DNA of 64,000 nucleotides from Gimibacter soli (lineage in GTDB: Bacteria > Pseudomonadota > Alphaproteobacteria > Sphingomonadales > Kordiimonadaceae). Shown here one piece after another: positions 17,557 to 26,842 of this stretch. Positions within the stretch are counted from its first letter, which is position 1. Each line of letters begins with the position of its first letter. The translations under genes were made by a program, and so were the position numbers. The notes below the pieces were generated by a model that worked only from the letters and a program-made list of their open reading frames with translations, did not search any database and was not told where the DNA came from. The DNA is taken from contig NZ_CP116805.1 of the NCBI RefSeq assembly GCF_028463845.1, forward strand, positions 2,728,001 to 2,792,000. The letters are read 5' to 3'.

Positions 17557-19869
17557 ATGAACACGAAATACACGATCAGGGCACTGCTTTGCAGCTGTGC
17601 CTCTCTGGCAATCCAGGCACCGGCCGCCATGGCGCAGGATGACAGCGCCACCAGTTCGGTCATGTTCGAGGAAATCACCGTTACCGCACAAAAGCGGGAG
17701 CAACGGGCACAGGATGTCGGCATCGCGATCACGGCGATCAGCGGCAACCAGATGAAGGCATTCGGCATGACCAATGCCCAGCAGATCACCGATTTCGCCC
17801 CCGGCGTCAGCACGGTGCAGCCGAACGGCGAGGCTAACTATTCCATCGCCATTCGCGGCGTCGCCAACAGCGATTTCACGACCAACGTCGAAAGCCCCGT
17901 GGCGATCTATGTTGATGAAACCTACATCAGCCAGACCTCCGGCGCCGGCTTCATGATGTTCGATCTGGACCGCGCTGAAATTCTTCGCGGTCCGCAAGGC
18001 ACCCTCTTTGGCCGCAACGCCACGGGCGGGCTTGTTCATTTCATCACCCGCAAGCCCTCTCAGGAAGCGGAAGGCTATATGGAAGTGTCCTATGGCCGCT
18101 TCGACCGGGTAAGGGCCGAAGGCGCCTATGGCACGCCGCTCAACGATCAGTGGTCTGCGCGGGTATCCTTCGCCACCAATCAGGGCGACGGCTATATCAC
18201 CAACCGCCAGAACCCGGGGCAGAAGCTGAACAATGCCAACGAAACGGCGGGACGCCTGCAGCTTCTGTATGAAGGCGACGGCGTTGATCTTCTGCTGAAC
18301 GCCCGGTTTGGCGAGCAGGATATCCGGACCGGCTTCTTCGAATACAAGTCCGCCATCTATCCGACCGGCGACTTCACCCCCGGCCTGCCCAACCCCTTCC
18401 TCGGAGATTATGTGGACACGGACGATGACGTCTATGCCGGCGACTATGATTTCACCGGCCACAATGACCTCTCGACCCGCGGCTACACAGCAACCCTGAA
18501 CTGGGAAGCCACAGACAGCATCACGCTCACCAGCATTACCGATTACCAGACGGTCAAGCGCGACTATATCGAGGATTCCGACGCTTCCCCGGCCAAATAT
18601 TTCCAGTTCTTCCTGACCACCGACGCCAAGCAGTTTTCGCAGGAACTGCGCCTATCCGGCACCAACGAAGAACTGAAGTGGGTGACCGGGCTTTATTATC
18701 TCGATCTCGATATCTCGGACAGCAATGGCGGCATCATGCCCGGCCTCTTTGAGGCTTTGTACGGGGCGTCGGTCGAAGAACTCGGCTTCAACGGCCTTGT
18801 GAACCCCTACTCCTCGAAATCGAAAAGCTGGTCGCTTTTCGGGCAGCTGGAATATGACCTGAGCGATACCCTGACCCTGATCGGCGGCGCGCGCTATATC
18901 AGCGAGAAGAAGGACTTTGCCTACAGGGATATCGTCGCCCTCTTCCCCGACAATTCGACAAGCGGGCAGGACCCGCGGGCCGAATGGCTGGTTGACGCGG
19001 TCGCACCCTATGAGGATTCCCGGAAAGACCATGAATGGTCCGCCCGCCTGCAGATGGACTATAAGCCGAGCGACGACCTGCTCTTCTACGCCAGCTGGAA
19101 CCGCGGTGTGAAATCCGGCGGCTACAACGGCCCGCTCTTGCCCACCGATATCTATGTGACCGACGCGTTCATGAAATATGAACCGGAAATCCTCAATGCC
19201 TTCGAAACCGGCTTCAAGTGGGATATCGCGCCGGGCACCTATCGCCTGAACGGGTCGGTCTATTACTATGACTATGCCAATTATCAGGCCTTCTCCATCA
19301 TCGCGCTTGATACTTTCACGCTGAATTCGCAGGCAAAGAACAAGGGCTTCGAGCTTGAATTCCAGGCCGCTCCGGCCCGTGGGCTCGATATTCAGCTGGG
19401 TGTCGGCTATATCGACGCAAAGGTCAGCGATGTGCCAGGCCTGACCATCGATGTGGACACACCCGCCGGGCTCGTCACCGCCCTCCTGCCCGGCGCAAAA
19501 GTCCGCCCGGTGCAAACGCCCAAGTGGAACCTGAACGGCCTTGTCCGGTATGAAACCGCGATCGGCAATGCCGGCAATCTGGCGCTGCAACTGGACGGCC
19601 AGTACCGGTCTTCGCACACCTTTGCGCTGACCGGTGCACCGGCTGTTTCCGAAAACGGCTATGCCATCCTCAATACCTCCGCCACCTGGTATCCTGAAGA
19701 CAAGAACTGGTCGCTGCGCTTCCAGGTCCAGAATCTGACCGATGCCGAATATGTGGTGCAGGCGTTTGACCTGTCGGGCACTGTGGCAGAGGGCGGCTTC
19801 TTTGGTCTGGTTGAGCAATATTATGGTCGCCCCCGCCAGTGGAGCGTCACTTTCAGCCTGGACTTCTGA
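17557..19869 (+). CDS. TonB-dependent outer membrane receptor in the aau cluster
   Basis: The 770-residue product has a signal peptide ending at AMAQDD and a plug start [40 protein letters not shown] is the conserved plug block, and the barrel ends [11 protein letters not shown] ribosome binding site (GGGGTTAGGAA) precedes the start. It lies 57 bases after the cytochromes and 11 bases before an acyl-CoA ligase gene. That suggests a specific receptor for the aromatic amine or a larger compound that yields it. Such a receptor is not part of the described Alcaligenes aau cluster. Confidence 0.9.
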   Translation: MNTKYTIRALLCSCASLAIQAPAAMAQDDSATSSVMFEEITVTAQKREQRAQDVGIAITAISGNQMKAFGMTNAQQITDFAPGVSTVQPNGEANYSIAIRGVANSDFTTNVESPVAIYVDETYISQTSGAGFMMFDLDRAEILRGPQGTLFGRNATGGLVHFITRKPSQEAEGYMEVSYGRFDRVRAEGAYGTPLNDQWSARVSFATNQGDGYITNRQNPGQKLNNANETAGRLQLLYEGDGVDLLLNARFGEQDIRTGFFEYKSAIYPTGDFTPGLPNPFLGDYVDTDDDVYAGDYDFTGHNDLSTRGYTATLNWEATDSITLTSITDYQTVKRDYIEDSDASPAKYFQFFLTTDAKQFSQELRLSGTNEELKWVTGLYYLDLDISDSNGGIMPGLFEALYGASVEELGFNGLVNPYSSKSKSWSLFGQLEYDLSDTLTLIGGARYISEKKDFAYRDIVALFPDNSTSGQDPRAEWLVDAVAPYEDSRKDHEWSARLQMDYKPSDDLLFYASWNRGVKSGGYNGPLLPTDIYVTDAFMKYEPEILNAFETGFKWDIAPGTYRLNGSVYYYDYANYQAFSIIALDTFTLNSQAKNKGFELEFQAAPARGLDIQLGVGYIDAKVSDVPGLTIDVDTPAGLVTALLPGAKVRPVQTPKWNLNGLVRYETAIGNAGNLALQLDGQYRSSHTFALTGAPAVSENGYAILNTSATWYPEDKNWSLRFQVQNLTDAEYVVQAFDLSGTVAEGGFFGLVEQYYGRPRQWSVTFSLDF

Positions 19870-19880
19870 GGAACCCCTTG

Positions 19881-21572
19881 ATGCGTGAGACCAAGAGTTA
19901 CGTTTGCGGCACCAGCGATACGCCGCTTCAATATCGGACCATCGGCGAGGCGCTTGACGAAACCGTCAGGCGCTTCGGCGAGCGTGACGCACTGGTCTCA
20001 CGTCATCAGGGCATTCGCTGGAACTGGAAGACCTTTGCCGCTGAAGTGGACAAGGTCGCCGCTGGCCTCTGTGCCATGGGGCTGCGGAAAGGAGACCGGG
20101 TCGGCATCTGGTCACCCAACAATGCCGAATGGATCCTGACCCAGTTTGCCACCGCCCGACTGGGCGTGATCCTTGTGAACATCAATCCGGCCTACCGGCT
20201 TTCCGAGCTTGACTATGCGCTCAACAAGGCGGGGTGCCGGGGGCTGGTGATCGCGGATCGTTTCAAGGCTTCGGATTATGTGGACATGATCCGGACGCTG
20301 GCCCCTGAAATTGCCGATTGCCCCAAGGGAAAACTGAGATCGGGCGCGATACCCAACCTTGAATGGGTCGCTGTCATCGGTGCCAAGGTAACGGGCGGAT
20401 TCCTTGCCTTTGCTGACATCGCGGGCGCCGGCAGCCAAACCGACCTTGCAGCGCTCCCTGCGATAGCGGCAACCCTGTCGCCGGACGATCCGATCAACAT
20501 CCAGTTCACCAGCGGCACCACGGGATCACCGAAGGGTGCGACGCTCACCCACCACAATATTCTGAATAACGGCTATTTCGTCGGTGCCCGGCAGGACCTG
20601 AGCGAAGCGGACCGGCTTTGCATCCCCGTACCGCTCTATCACTGCTTTGGCATGGTGATGGGTGTTCTCGGATGCCTCACGCACGGCGCCTGCATGGTCT
20701 TGCCCGGCGACTCCTTCGATCCGGTCGCCGTGCTGCAGGCCGTGGCCGCCGAGAAATGCACCGCGCTTTACGGTGTCCCGACCATGTTCATCGCGATCCT
20801 CGATCATCCGGACTTCGACACCTTCGATCTTTCAATCCTGCGCACCGGCGTGATGGCGGGCTCGCCCTGCCCTGTGGAGGTCATGAAGAAGGTGATTTCC
20901 CGAATGCATATGGCGGAAGTCACCATCTGCTATGGCATGACGGAAACAAGCCCTGTTAGCTTCCAGAGCACGACCGACGACCCGCTCGATAAGCGCGTCG
21001 GCACCGTCGGGCAGGTTCATCCCTATGTGGAAATCATGATCATCGACGAAGCCGGCTGCCCGGTCCCGCGCGGTGTGCAGGGTGAACTTTGCACCCGCGG
21101 CTACAGTGTCATGCGCGGCTACTGGGACGACGAGGCGCAGACACGGGAAGCCATCGATGCGGCAGGCTGGATGCACACCGGTGACCTCGCCACAATGGAT
21201 AGAGAAGGCTATGTGAATATCACCGGCCGCCTGAAGGATATGATCATCCGGGGCGGCGAGAATATCTACCCCCGTGAAATTGAGGAATATCTCTATCGCC
21301 ACGAGGACATTCAGGATGTCCAAGTCTTCGGCGTGCCGGACGCCAAATACGGCGAGGAAATCTGCGCATGGGTGGTCCTGCGCGAAGGCGCCCGAATGGA
21401 CGAGGCCATCCTGAAGGCCTTCTGCAAGGGTCAGATCGCCCATTACAAGGTGCCGCGCTATGTGCGGTTCGTGGACACATTCCCGATGACGGTCACCGGC
21501 AAAATCCAGAAATTCGTCATGCGCTCGACAATGGCAGATGAACTGAAAATACGCGAACAAACAACGGCTTGA
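19881..21572 (+). CDS. AMP-forming acyl-CoA synthetase (FadD/AMP-binding family)
   Basis: The 563-residue ligase has the AMP-binding P-loop [18 protein letters not shown], the [12 protein letters not shown] adenine motif, the hinge [20 protein letters not shown] and the C-terminal lysine region TVTGKIQKF. It makes an acyl-adenylate and then the CoA thioester. The N-terminal region is that of medium- or long-chain acyl-CoA synthetases rather than phenylacetate-CoA ligase. In this cluster it may activate the acid left after amine oxidation and aldehyde oxidation. The start at 19881 lies 11 bases after the TonB receptor stop. Substrate is not known. Confidence 0.85.
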   Translation: MRETKSYVCGTSDTPLQYRTIGEALDETVRRFGERDALVSRHQGIRWNWKTFAAEVDKVAAGLCAMGLRKGDRVGIWSPNNAEWILTQFATARLGVILVNINPAYRLSELDYALNKAGCRGLVIADRFKASDYVDMIRTLAPEIADCPKGKLRSGAIPNLEWVAVIGAKVTGGFLAFADIAGAGSQTDLAALPAIAATLSPDDPINIQFTSGTTGSPKGATLTHHNILNNGYFVGARQDLSEADRLCIPVPLYHCFGMVMGVLGCLTHGACMVLPGDSFDPVAVLQAVAAEKCTALYGVPTMFIAILDHPDFDTFDLSILRTGVMAGSPCPVEVMKKVISRMHMAEVTICYGMTETSPVSFQSTTDDPLDKRVGTVGQVHPYVEIMIIDEAGCPVPRGVQGELCTRGYSVMRGYWDDEAQTREAIDAAGWMHTGDLATMDREGYVNITGRLKDMIIRGGENIYPREIEEYLYRHEDIQDVQVFGVPDAKYGEEICAWVVLREGARMDEAILKAFCKGQIAHYKVPRYVRFVDTFPMTVTGKIQKFVMRSTMADELKIREQTTA

Positions 21573-21599
21573 TGCCCGTGGAACCCTGGGGAGGGGAAA

Positions 21600-23012
21600 A
21601 TGACGGATTTTAAATTGCTGATCGGCGGCGAACTGGTCGAAGGGGACCTGACGCTTGATGTGGTGAACCCGGCGACCGAGGCAGTCTTTGCAACGGTCGC
21701 TCGCGCGTCGGAAAAACAGGCGCATCAGGCCGTGGCCGCGGCCAAGGCTGCCTTCCCCGGCTGGGCCGCCACCCCCCTTGCCGACCGTCAGGCTGCTGTC
21801 GCCAAATTGGCCGACAGGATTGCTGAAAATGCCGAGGAACTGGCCCGCATCCTGACCAGTGAACAGGGCAAGCCCCTGCCCGAAGCCATGGGTGAATTGG
21901 CGTGGACCGAAGGCTATCTGCGCCACTATGCGACGCTTGGCCCATCGTCCCACGTCATTCAGGATGATGACGCCTTCCGGATCGAAGTCCGCCGCGAGCC
22001 GCTGGGGGTCGTTGCCGGGATCGTGCCCTGGAACTTCCCGCTGCTGGTTGCCTGCTGGAAAATCGGCCCCGCTGTCATTGCCGGCAACACCATCGTTATC
22101 AAGACCTCCCCGACCACACCGGCCACCACGCTGAAGATCGGCGAATATTGCCGGGACATTTTCCCGGCGGGCGTGGTCAATATCATCACCGATAATAACG
22201 AGCTTGGCCCCCTGCTCACCGGGCATCCCGATGTCGCGAAAGTGTCCTTCACCGGCTCCACCGAAACCGGCAAGAAGATTGCCTCGAATGGGGCGAATAC
22301 GCTGAAACGGCTGACCCTCGAGCTTGGCGGGAATGACGCCGCCATCGTGCTGGACGATGTGAATATCCCGGCTGCCGCCGCTGGCGTTTTTGGGGCTGCG
22401 ACGCTCAATGCGGGCCAGGTGTGCCTCGCTGTCAAGCGGGCCTATGTCCATGACAGCATCTATGACGAGATGTGCGATGCGCTGGCTGATCTCGCGCGGC
22501 AAGCCGTGGTGGACGACGGCCTGAAACAGGGCACCACCATCGGCCCGCTGCAGAACCGCATGCAGTTTGAAAAGGTAAAGGGCTTCCTCGAAGACGCAAA
22601 GGCCGCCGGCAAGGTCATCGCTGGCGGCAATATCCCCGACCGCGAAGGCTATTTCATCGAGCCCACCATCGTACGCGACGTGAAATCCAGCGACCGGATC
22701 GTGGCCGAGGAACAGTTCGGCCCCATCCTTCCGGTGATCCGCTATTCGGACATCGATGCCGTGCTCGCCGAAGTGAATGGCACCGACTATGGCCTTGGCG
22801 GTTCCGTCTGGTCCGGCAATGTGGAGCGCGCGGTCGAGGTGGCAACGAGGATCGAAAGCGGCTCCGTCTGGGTCAACCAGCATATCAATATCGGGCCGCA
22901 TATCCCGATGTCGGGTTACAAAAGCTCCGGTGTCGGCATCGAGCAGGCGCAGGAAGGGCTGGATGAATTCACGCAGATGCGCGTGATCAATATCGCGCGC
23001 CAGCCGGTATAG
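21600..23012 (+). CDS. NAD(P)-dependent aldehyde dehydrogenase, aau cluster
   Basis: The 470-residue enzyme has general base E241 in LELGGNDAA and nucleophile C275 in NAGQVCLAVKRAY. GIVPWNFPLLVACWK forms part of the cofactor site. Its closest-looking relatives by wording are broad aldehyde dehydrogenases that lack the GabD signature. Within the cluster the most natural substrate is the arylacetaldehyde released by aromatic amine dehydrogenase, giving the arylacetate. GGGGAGGGGAAA-type sequence directly precedes the start. Confidence 0.83.
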   Translation: MTDFKLLIGGELVEGDLTLDVVNPATEAVFATVARASEKQAHQAVAAAKAAFPGWAATPLADRQAAVAKLADRIAENAEELARILTSEQGKPLPEAMGELAWTEGYLRHYATLGPSSHVIQDDDAFRIEVRREPLGVVAGIVPWNFPLLVACWKIGPAVIAGNTIVIKTSPTTPATTLKIGEYCRDIFPAGVVNIITDNNELGPLLTGHPDVAKVSFTGSTETGKKIASNGANTLKRLTLELGGNDAAIVLDDVNIPAAAAGVFGAATLNAGQVCLAVKRAYVHDSIYDEMCDALADLARQAVVDDGLKQGTTIGPLQNRMQFEKVKGFLEDAKAAGKVIAGGNIPDREGYFIEPTIVRDVKSSDRIVAEEQFGPILPVIRYSDIDAVLAEVNGTDYGLGGSVWSGNVERAVEVATRIESGSVWVNQHINIGPHIPMSGYKSSGVGIEQAQEGLDEFTQMRVINIARQPV

Positions 23013-23021
23013 GCGGCGTCC

Positions 23022-24653
23022 ATGACCGACAGCACCGCTTATGACAAGATGCGCCGGGACTATAGCCCGGCCCGGCACAGCCATTACAACTTCGCCCGCG
23101 ATGTGATCGATGTATGGGCCGAAAAGGAGCCGGCCAAACGGGCGCTCCTGTGGGTAAGCGAAGCCGGCATCCGGCGAGACGTAACCTTCGCAGAACTGGC
23201 CGAGCGCTCCTGCCGGCTCGCGAATGTCCTTGCGGGCGCGGGGGTCAAGCGGGGTGACACGGTCATCATCGTGCTCGGCCGGCAGCTTGCCTGGTGGGAA
23301 ACCCTGACCGCCTGCATCAGGGCCGGGTTCATCGCCTCGCCCGGCACAACACAATTGTCCGCGAAGGACCTGATCTACCGGGCCGAGGCGTCAGGCGCCG
23401 TCGCCATCATCACCGATAGTACCACGGCACAGAAGCTGAACGCTGCGAAGGAGCCCCTTCCCGCATCGCTTGCCACAAAGATTGTTGTCGATAGCGAAGC
23501 CGAAGGCTGGCAGGATTATGAAGCCCTTGTCGCAGCGGCCAGTCCTTCCTTCGCCGCGGTCAACACAGCGGTCGAAGACTCTGCCCTTTGCTATTTCACT
23601 TCCGGCACCACCGGCTATCCGAAAATGACCATGCATTCGCACGGCTATCCGCTTGGCCATGAGATCACCGGCCGGTACTGGCTGGACCTCAAGCCGGATG
23701 ACCTGCACTGGAATATTTCGGACACCGGCTGGGCGAAGGCCGCATGGTCCAGCTATTTTGCGCCGTGGCTGATGGGGGCTGCGCTGTTTGTATGGGACAC
23801 GCCGGGTTTCGACCCCGCAGCGAGCCTTGCCATGTTCGGGCGCTATCCCATCACCACCATGTGCGGCGCGCCGACGATCTATCGGCTGTTCGTGCAGCAG
23901 GACCTCAAATCCTTTTCTTTCCCCCACCTCCGCCACTGCGTCGGGGCGGGCGAACCGCTCAACCCCGAAGTCATTGAGCGGTGGAGGGAGGCCACAAACC
24001 TCACCATCCGCGACGGCTATGGCCAGACGGAAACCGTTCTCCTTTGCGGTTCGTTCCCCTGTATCGACACCAAGCCGGGCTCGATGGGCAAACCCTCACC
24101 GGGGCTCGACCTGCATGTCATCGATGAAGAGGGCCGTATCCTGCCGCCCGGCGAAGAAGGCGATATCGCCTTGTCGCTTCTCCCTATCCGCCCGCAATGG
24201 CTGTTTTCCGGCTACAGGAACGACCCGGAGCGCACGGCATCCTGCTTCCGCGGCGACTGGTATCTGACCGGCGACCGCGCCTACCGCGACGACGAGGGCT
24301 ATTTCTGGTTCGTCTCCCGCGCCGATGACGTCATCCTGTCGTCCGGCTACCGGATCGGCCCGTTCGAAGTGGAAAGCGCCCTCATCGAGCATCCCGCTGT
24401 GATGGAAAGCGCAGTGGTATCGAGCCCCGATCCCGTGCGCGGTGAAATCGTGGCGGCCTATATCGTTCTCGCCAAGGGCTTCACGGCCTCCGCGGCACTG
24501 GAGAAGGAACTCCAGAACCATGTGAAATCCGTCACCGCGCCTTACAAATATCCGCGCAAGATCATCTTCACCGGGGAGCTCCCCAAAACCGTTTCCGGCA
24601 AAATCCGCCGGACCGACCTGAGGGCGCAGGAATGGAGTAGCAAGCCACAATAG
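23022..24653 (+). CDS. Acyl-CoA synthetase, ACSM (medium-chain/aryl acid) type
   Basis: The 543-residue protein is an AMP-forming ligase with P-loop YFTSGTTGYPKMTMHSH. The block WNISDTGWAKAAWSSYFAPW is typical of acetyl-CoA synthetase and ACSM medium-chain ligases. DGYGQTETVLLCG and GYRIGPFEVESALIEHP are the adenine and hinge motifs, and PKTVSGKIRR the catalytic lysine segment. ACSM enzymes act on medium-chain and aromatic acids such as benzoate or arylacetates, so this is a good candidate for arylacetate-CoA formation. It ends the aau-linked gene set; no terminator is clear before the first repeat copy. Confidence 0.85.
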   Translation: MTDSTAYDKMRRDYSPARHSHYNFARDVIDVWAEKEPAKRALLWVSEAGIRRDVTFAELAERSCRLANVLAGAGVKRGDTVIIVLGRQLAWWETLTACIRAGFIASPGTTQLSAKDLIYRAEASGAVAIITDSTTAQKLNAAKEPLPASLATKIVVDSEAEGWQDYEALVAAASPSFAAVNTAVEDSALCYFTSGTTGYPKMTMHSHGYPLGHEITGRYWLDLKPDDLHWNISDTGWAKAAWSSYFAPWLMGAALFVWDTPGFDPAASLAMFGRYPITTMCGAPTIYRLFVQQDLKSFSFPHLRHCVGAGEPLNPEVIERWREATNLTIRDGYGQTETVLLCGSFPCIDTKPGSMGKPSPGLDLHVIDEEGRILPPGEEGDIALSLLPIRPQWLFSGYRNDPERTASCFRGDWYLTGDRAYRDDEGYFWFVSRADDVILSSGYRIGPFEVESALIEHPAVMESAVVSSPDPVRGEIVAAYIVLAKGFTASAALEKELQNHVKSVTAPYKYPRKIIFTGELPKTVSGKIRRTDLRAQEWSSKPQ

Positions 24654-24890
24654 ACGCGATCGGACCGCTCCAGCCTCTAATTTCCAAATTCGCTCATGGC
24701 TGCAGATGGTCAACTTCAAGGAGGCCATTATCGCGTGCAGCGACCTACCCCATCGCAGAGAAGCTATTGATGACCGTGAATGAGAACGGATCAGACGCAA
24801 CTTAGTGCCGCTGCCCCGGCATCAGACCGGCACGCCAAATCACCGTTCCAAGCGGTCAAGAAAACCCGAAACAAACAATAAAAAATATTC
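24654..24890. other. Non-coding stretch before the first repeat copy
   Basis: These 237 bases hold no supportable gene. Base composition shifts from GC-rich to AT-rich near 24860, just ahead of the repeat. I see no promoter or terminator that stands out. It may be old junction sequence at the left side of the accessory region. Confidence 0.4.
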
Positions 24891-24997
24891 CAATAAAATC
24901 AATAACTTAAAGTCATTGGTGCCCGCCGCCGGCACCAGACCCTTATTTATATCAATAAGTTACAAGCACTTGGCGCAAATTTGGCGCACGGATTTTT
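24891..24997 (+). repeat. Dispersed direct repeat, copy 1 of 3 (attachment-site-like)
   Basis: This 107-base element matches copy 3 at about 101 of 107 positions by eye. Parts in order: ATCAATAACTTA; a palindromic core TGGTGCC-N7-GGCACCA; ATCAATAAGTTA; then two tandem boxes TTGGCGCA and TTTGGCGCA. TAACTTA and TAAGTTA are also inverted repeats of each other around the core. A palindromic core flanked by arm-like direct repeats is the layout of tyrosine recombinase attachment sites. It marks the left border of the metal-efflux module. It encodes no protein. Confidence 0.8.
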
Positions 24998-25116
24998 GCA
25001 GTTTCACAATCATTGTAAGTGGCAAATTAGCTGCACCATGACGCCTCCTTTGCGTCACTTTGTCCCATAACAGAATTGTCAGAAGACATGAGCCAAGCGT
25101 CTGGTACGATGTCGGC

Positions 25117-25497
25117 ATGCGCAAATTCATTGCACATATCGGCAGCGGCCTGAGAGCTATTATGACTGCATGGATCATCCTTGCAGCCTCGCTCGTTATT
25201 GCGACAACCACCACTCTTCCTGTTGCAGCTTCTAGCCCTGCGCCGACGCAGGAAGCGCAAGTCAAGACCATGGATGCATCTGACTGCACCCAGCCTTGTG
25301 GCGATGACTGCCGCATGGAGGACGGACGCTGCGTCATGGCAGCCCAGTGCCCAGTTGCGGCTCAAGTCGCCAGCGCGCTGCCAACAGCGCCCGACCTGTA
25401 TTTTCCGGCGACAGATGCCGCTTATTCCCGACTTCCGATTGAAGTGCCCCCTGGCCTTGCTACTTCTGGCTTAAAACGACCTCCGAGGACTGTCTGA
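25117..25497 (+). CDS. Small Cys-rich exported protein of the metal-efflux module
   Basis: The 126-residue product has an N-terminal hydrophobic segment (about 13-32, signal peptide or anchor) and a compact cysteine cluster C57, C61, C65, C72, C78 with nearby Met and acidic residues. I do not recognise a family. Placed 79 bases before cusB in a Cus-type set, it may be a periplasmic metal-binding protein doing the job of CusF, but it does not look like CusF. Start 25117 gives the cleanest signal peptide; 25060 is possible. Confidence 0.6.
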   Translation: MRKFIAHIGSGLRAIMTAWIILAASLVIATTTTLPVAASSPAPTQEAQVKTMDASDCTQPCGDDCRMEDGRCVMAAQCPVAAQVASALPTAPDLYFPATDAAYSRLPIEVPPGLATSGLKRPPRTV

Positions 25498-25576
25498 CAT
25501 CACGCTGAAGCTTTGTGCGGCACCGTGTACGCCCCAAGGCTTCGTCCTGTTTGTCTGACGATCCCGGAGTCATTCC

Positions 25577-26842
25577 ATGACCATTCTGAAAAAGCGGCCT
25601 ATCAGAGCCGCCCTCCTCGGCGTTCTGGTGCTTGGTGGCATCGCTTTGGCCATTTCATTCAGCGACCTTCGTCATGCCTTCCTGCATGAAGACATGACCG
25701 CCGACATGGCCACGAGCGACGCCCCTGCCGCCAAGGGTGAACGCCGCATCCTTTATTACCGCAACCCGATGGGGATGCCCGATATCTCCTCCGTGCCGAA
25801 GCAGGATTCGATGGGGATGGACTATATCCCCGTCTATGCCGATGAAGCCTCGGCTGAAGGCACCGTGAAAGTGCCGGTCGAGAAAGTGCAGCGCGCCGGC
25901 GTTCGTACCGCGCCTGTCCGTTCGACTATCCTTAGCCGCACGATACGCGGCTCAGGCACGCTCACCATGAACGAATCCCGCGTGTCGGTGGCGACCGCCA
26001 AATTCGACGGCTTCGTGAGCAAGCTGAAGGTGCGCACAACGGGCGAGCGCGTTACGGCTGGCGAACCGCTGATGACCGTCTGGATCGAGAGCCCCGATGT
26101 ACTCCGCAAGATGGCGGATCTGGCGTCCCTCAAAACCGGCAACCGTACCGCCAAGCTCGCCGCCGATAACCTGCGCCAGTTCGATATCCCGGAAGCCGAT
26201 ATCGCGGCGATTGCCAAAAACGGCGGCAGCAGCCGGATCGTCACCCTGAATGCGCCTTCAACTGGCACCGTGATGCAGAAACCGGCGATGGATGGGATGC
26301 GTTTCGCCGCCGGTGCCCCGCTTTTCCAGATTTCCGACCTTTCCGAGCTTTGGGCCGAGATCGAAGTACCGGAACAGGACCTTGGCCTCATCCGCAAGGG
26401 CCAGTCGGTGACCTTGCGGCTGCCGTCGCGACCCGGTGAAGTGTTCGAGGGCAAGGTCAGCTTCATTTATCCCGATATCAATATGGCGTCGCGCTCGGGT
26501 CGGGTACGGGTCGTGGTGGCGAATGCGGATGGAGCCCTGCAAACCGGACTTTTTGTCCATGCCGGGATCGCAGCGCATCTGGATGCTGATCCCGTGCTCG
26601 CAGTGCCCACCGCTGCCGTAATTGACGACGGTAAGCGACAGGTCGTGTTCGTCGCACGCGGTGACGGGATTTTCGAACCCCGCGATGTAGCGCTCGGCGG
26701 ACGGGCGGGTGACCTGATTGAAATCCGCGACGGGGTTGATGAAGGCGAAGAGGTTGTCACCCACGGCACCTTCCTGATCGACGCCGAAAGCAAGCTGCAG
26801 TCGGCGCTGGCTGCCTTCTCCGCGAAGGGAGAAGATCAATGA
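25577..26842 (+). CDS. cusB: CusB-type periplasmic adaptor of a heavy-metal RND pump
   Basis: The 421-residue protein has an N-terminal membrane segment, then a heavy-metal-binding domain (about 55-87) with YYRNPMGMPDIS and DSMGMDYIPVY, whose methionines bind Cu(I)/Ag(I). Next come the lipoyl/hairpin and beta-barrel domains of membrane fusion proteins (SKLKVRTTGERVTAGEPL, LFQISDLSELWAEIEVPEQD). It links the inner membrane CusA to an outer membrane channel. Its stop overlaps the cusA start by four bases. No outer membrane factor gene (cusC) is present in the module. Confidence 0.88.
   Translation: MTILKKRPIRAALLGVLVLGGIALAISFSDLRHAFLHEDMTADMATSDAPAAKGERRILYYRNPMGMPDISSVPKQDSMGMDYIPVYADEASAEGTVKVPVEKVQRAGVRTAPVRSTILSRTIRGSGTLTMNESRVSVATAKFDGFVSKLKVRTTGERVTAGEPLMTVWIESPDVLRKMADLASLKTGNRTAKLAADNLRQFDIPEADIAAIAKNGGSSRIVTLNAPSTGTVMQKPAMDGMRFAAGAPLFQISDLSELWAEIEVPEQDLGLIRKGQSVTLRLPSRPGEVFEGKVSFIYPDINMASRSGRVRVVVANADGALQTGLFVHAGIAAHLDADPVLAVPTAAVIDDGKRQVVFVARGDGIFEPRDVALGGRAGDLIEIRDGVDEGEEVVTHGTFLIDAESKLQSALAAFSAKGEDQ

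Noticed and set aside
20832-23354. 840-residue open frame on the minus strand
   Set aside because: It lies fully antisense to the well-supported acyl-CoA ligase and aldehyde dehydrogenase genes and has low-complexity, Asp/Gly/His-rich composition with no family motif. It is a shadow of high-GC codon use.
24921-24941. GGCACCA in the repeats as the 3' end of a tRNA gene
   Set aside because: No T-loop (GTTCGA-type) or acceptor stem partner precedes it. The sequence is half of a palindrome instead.
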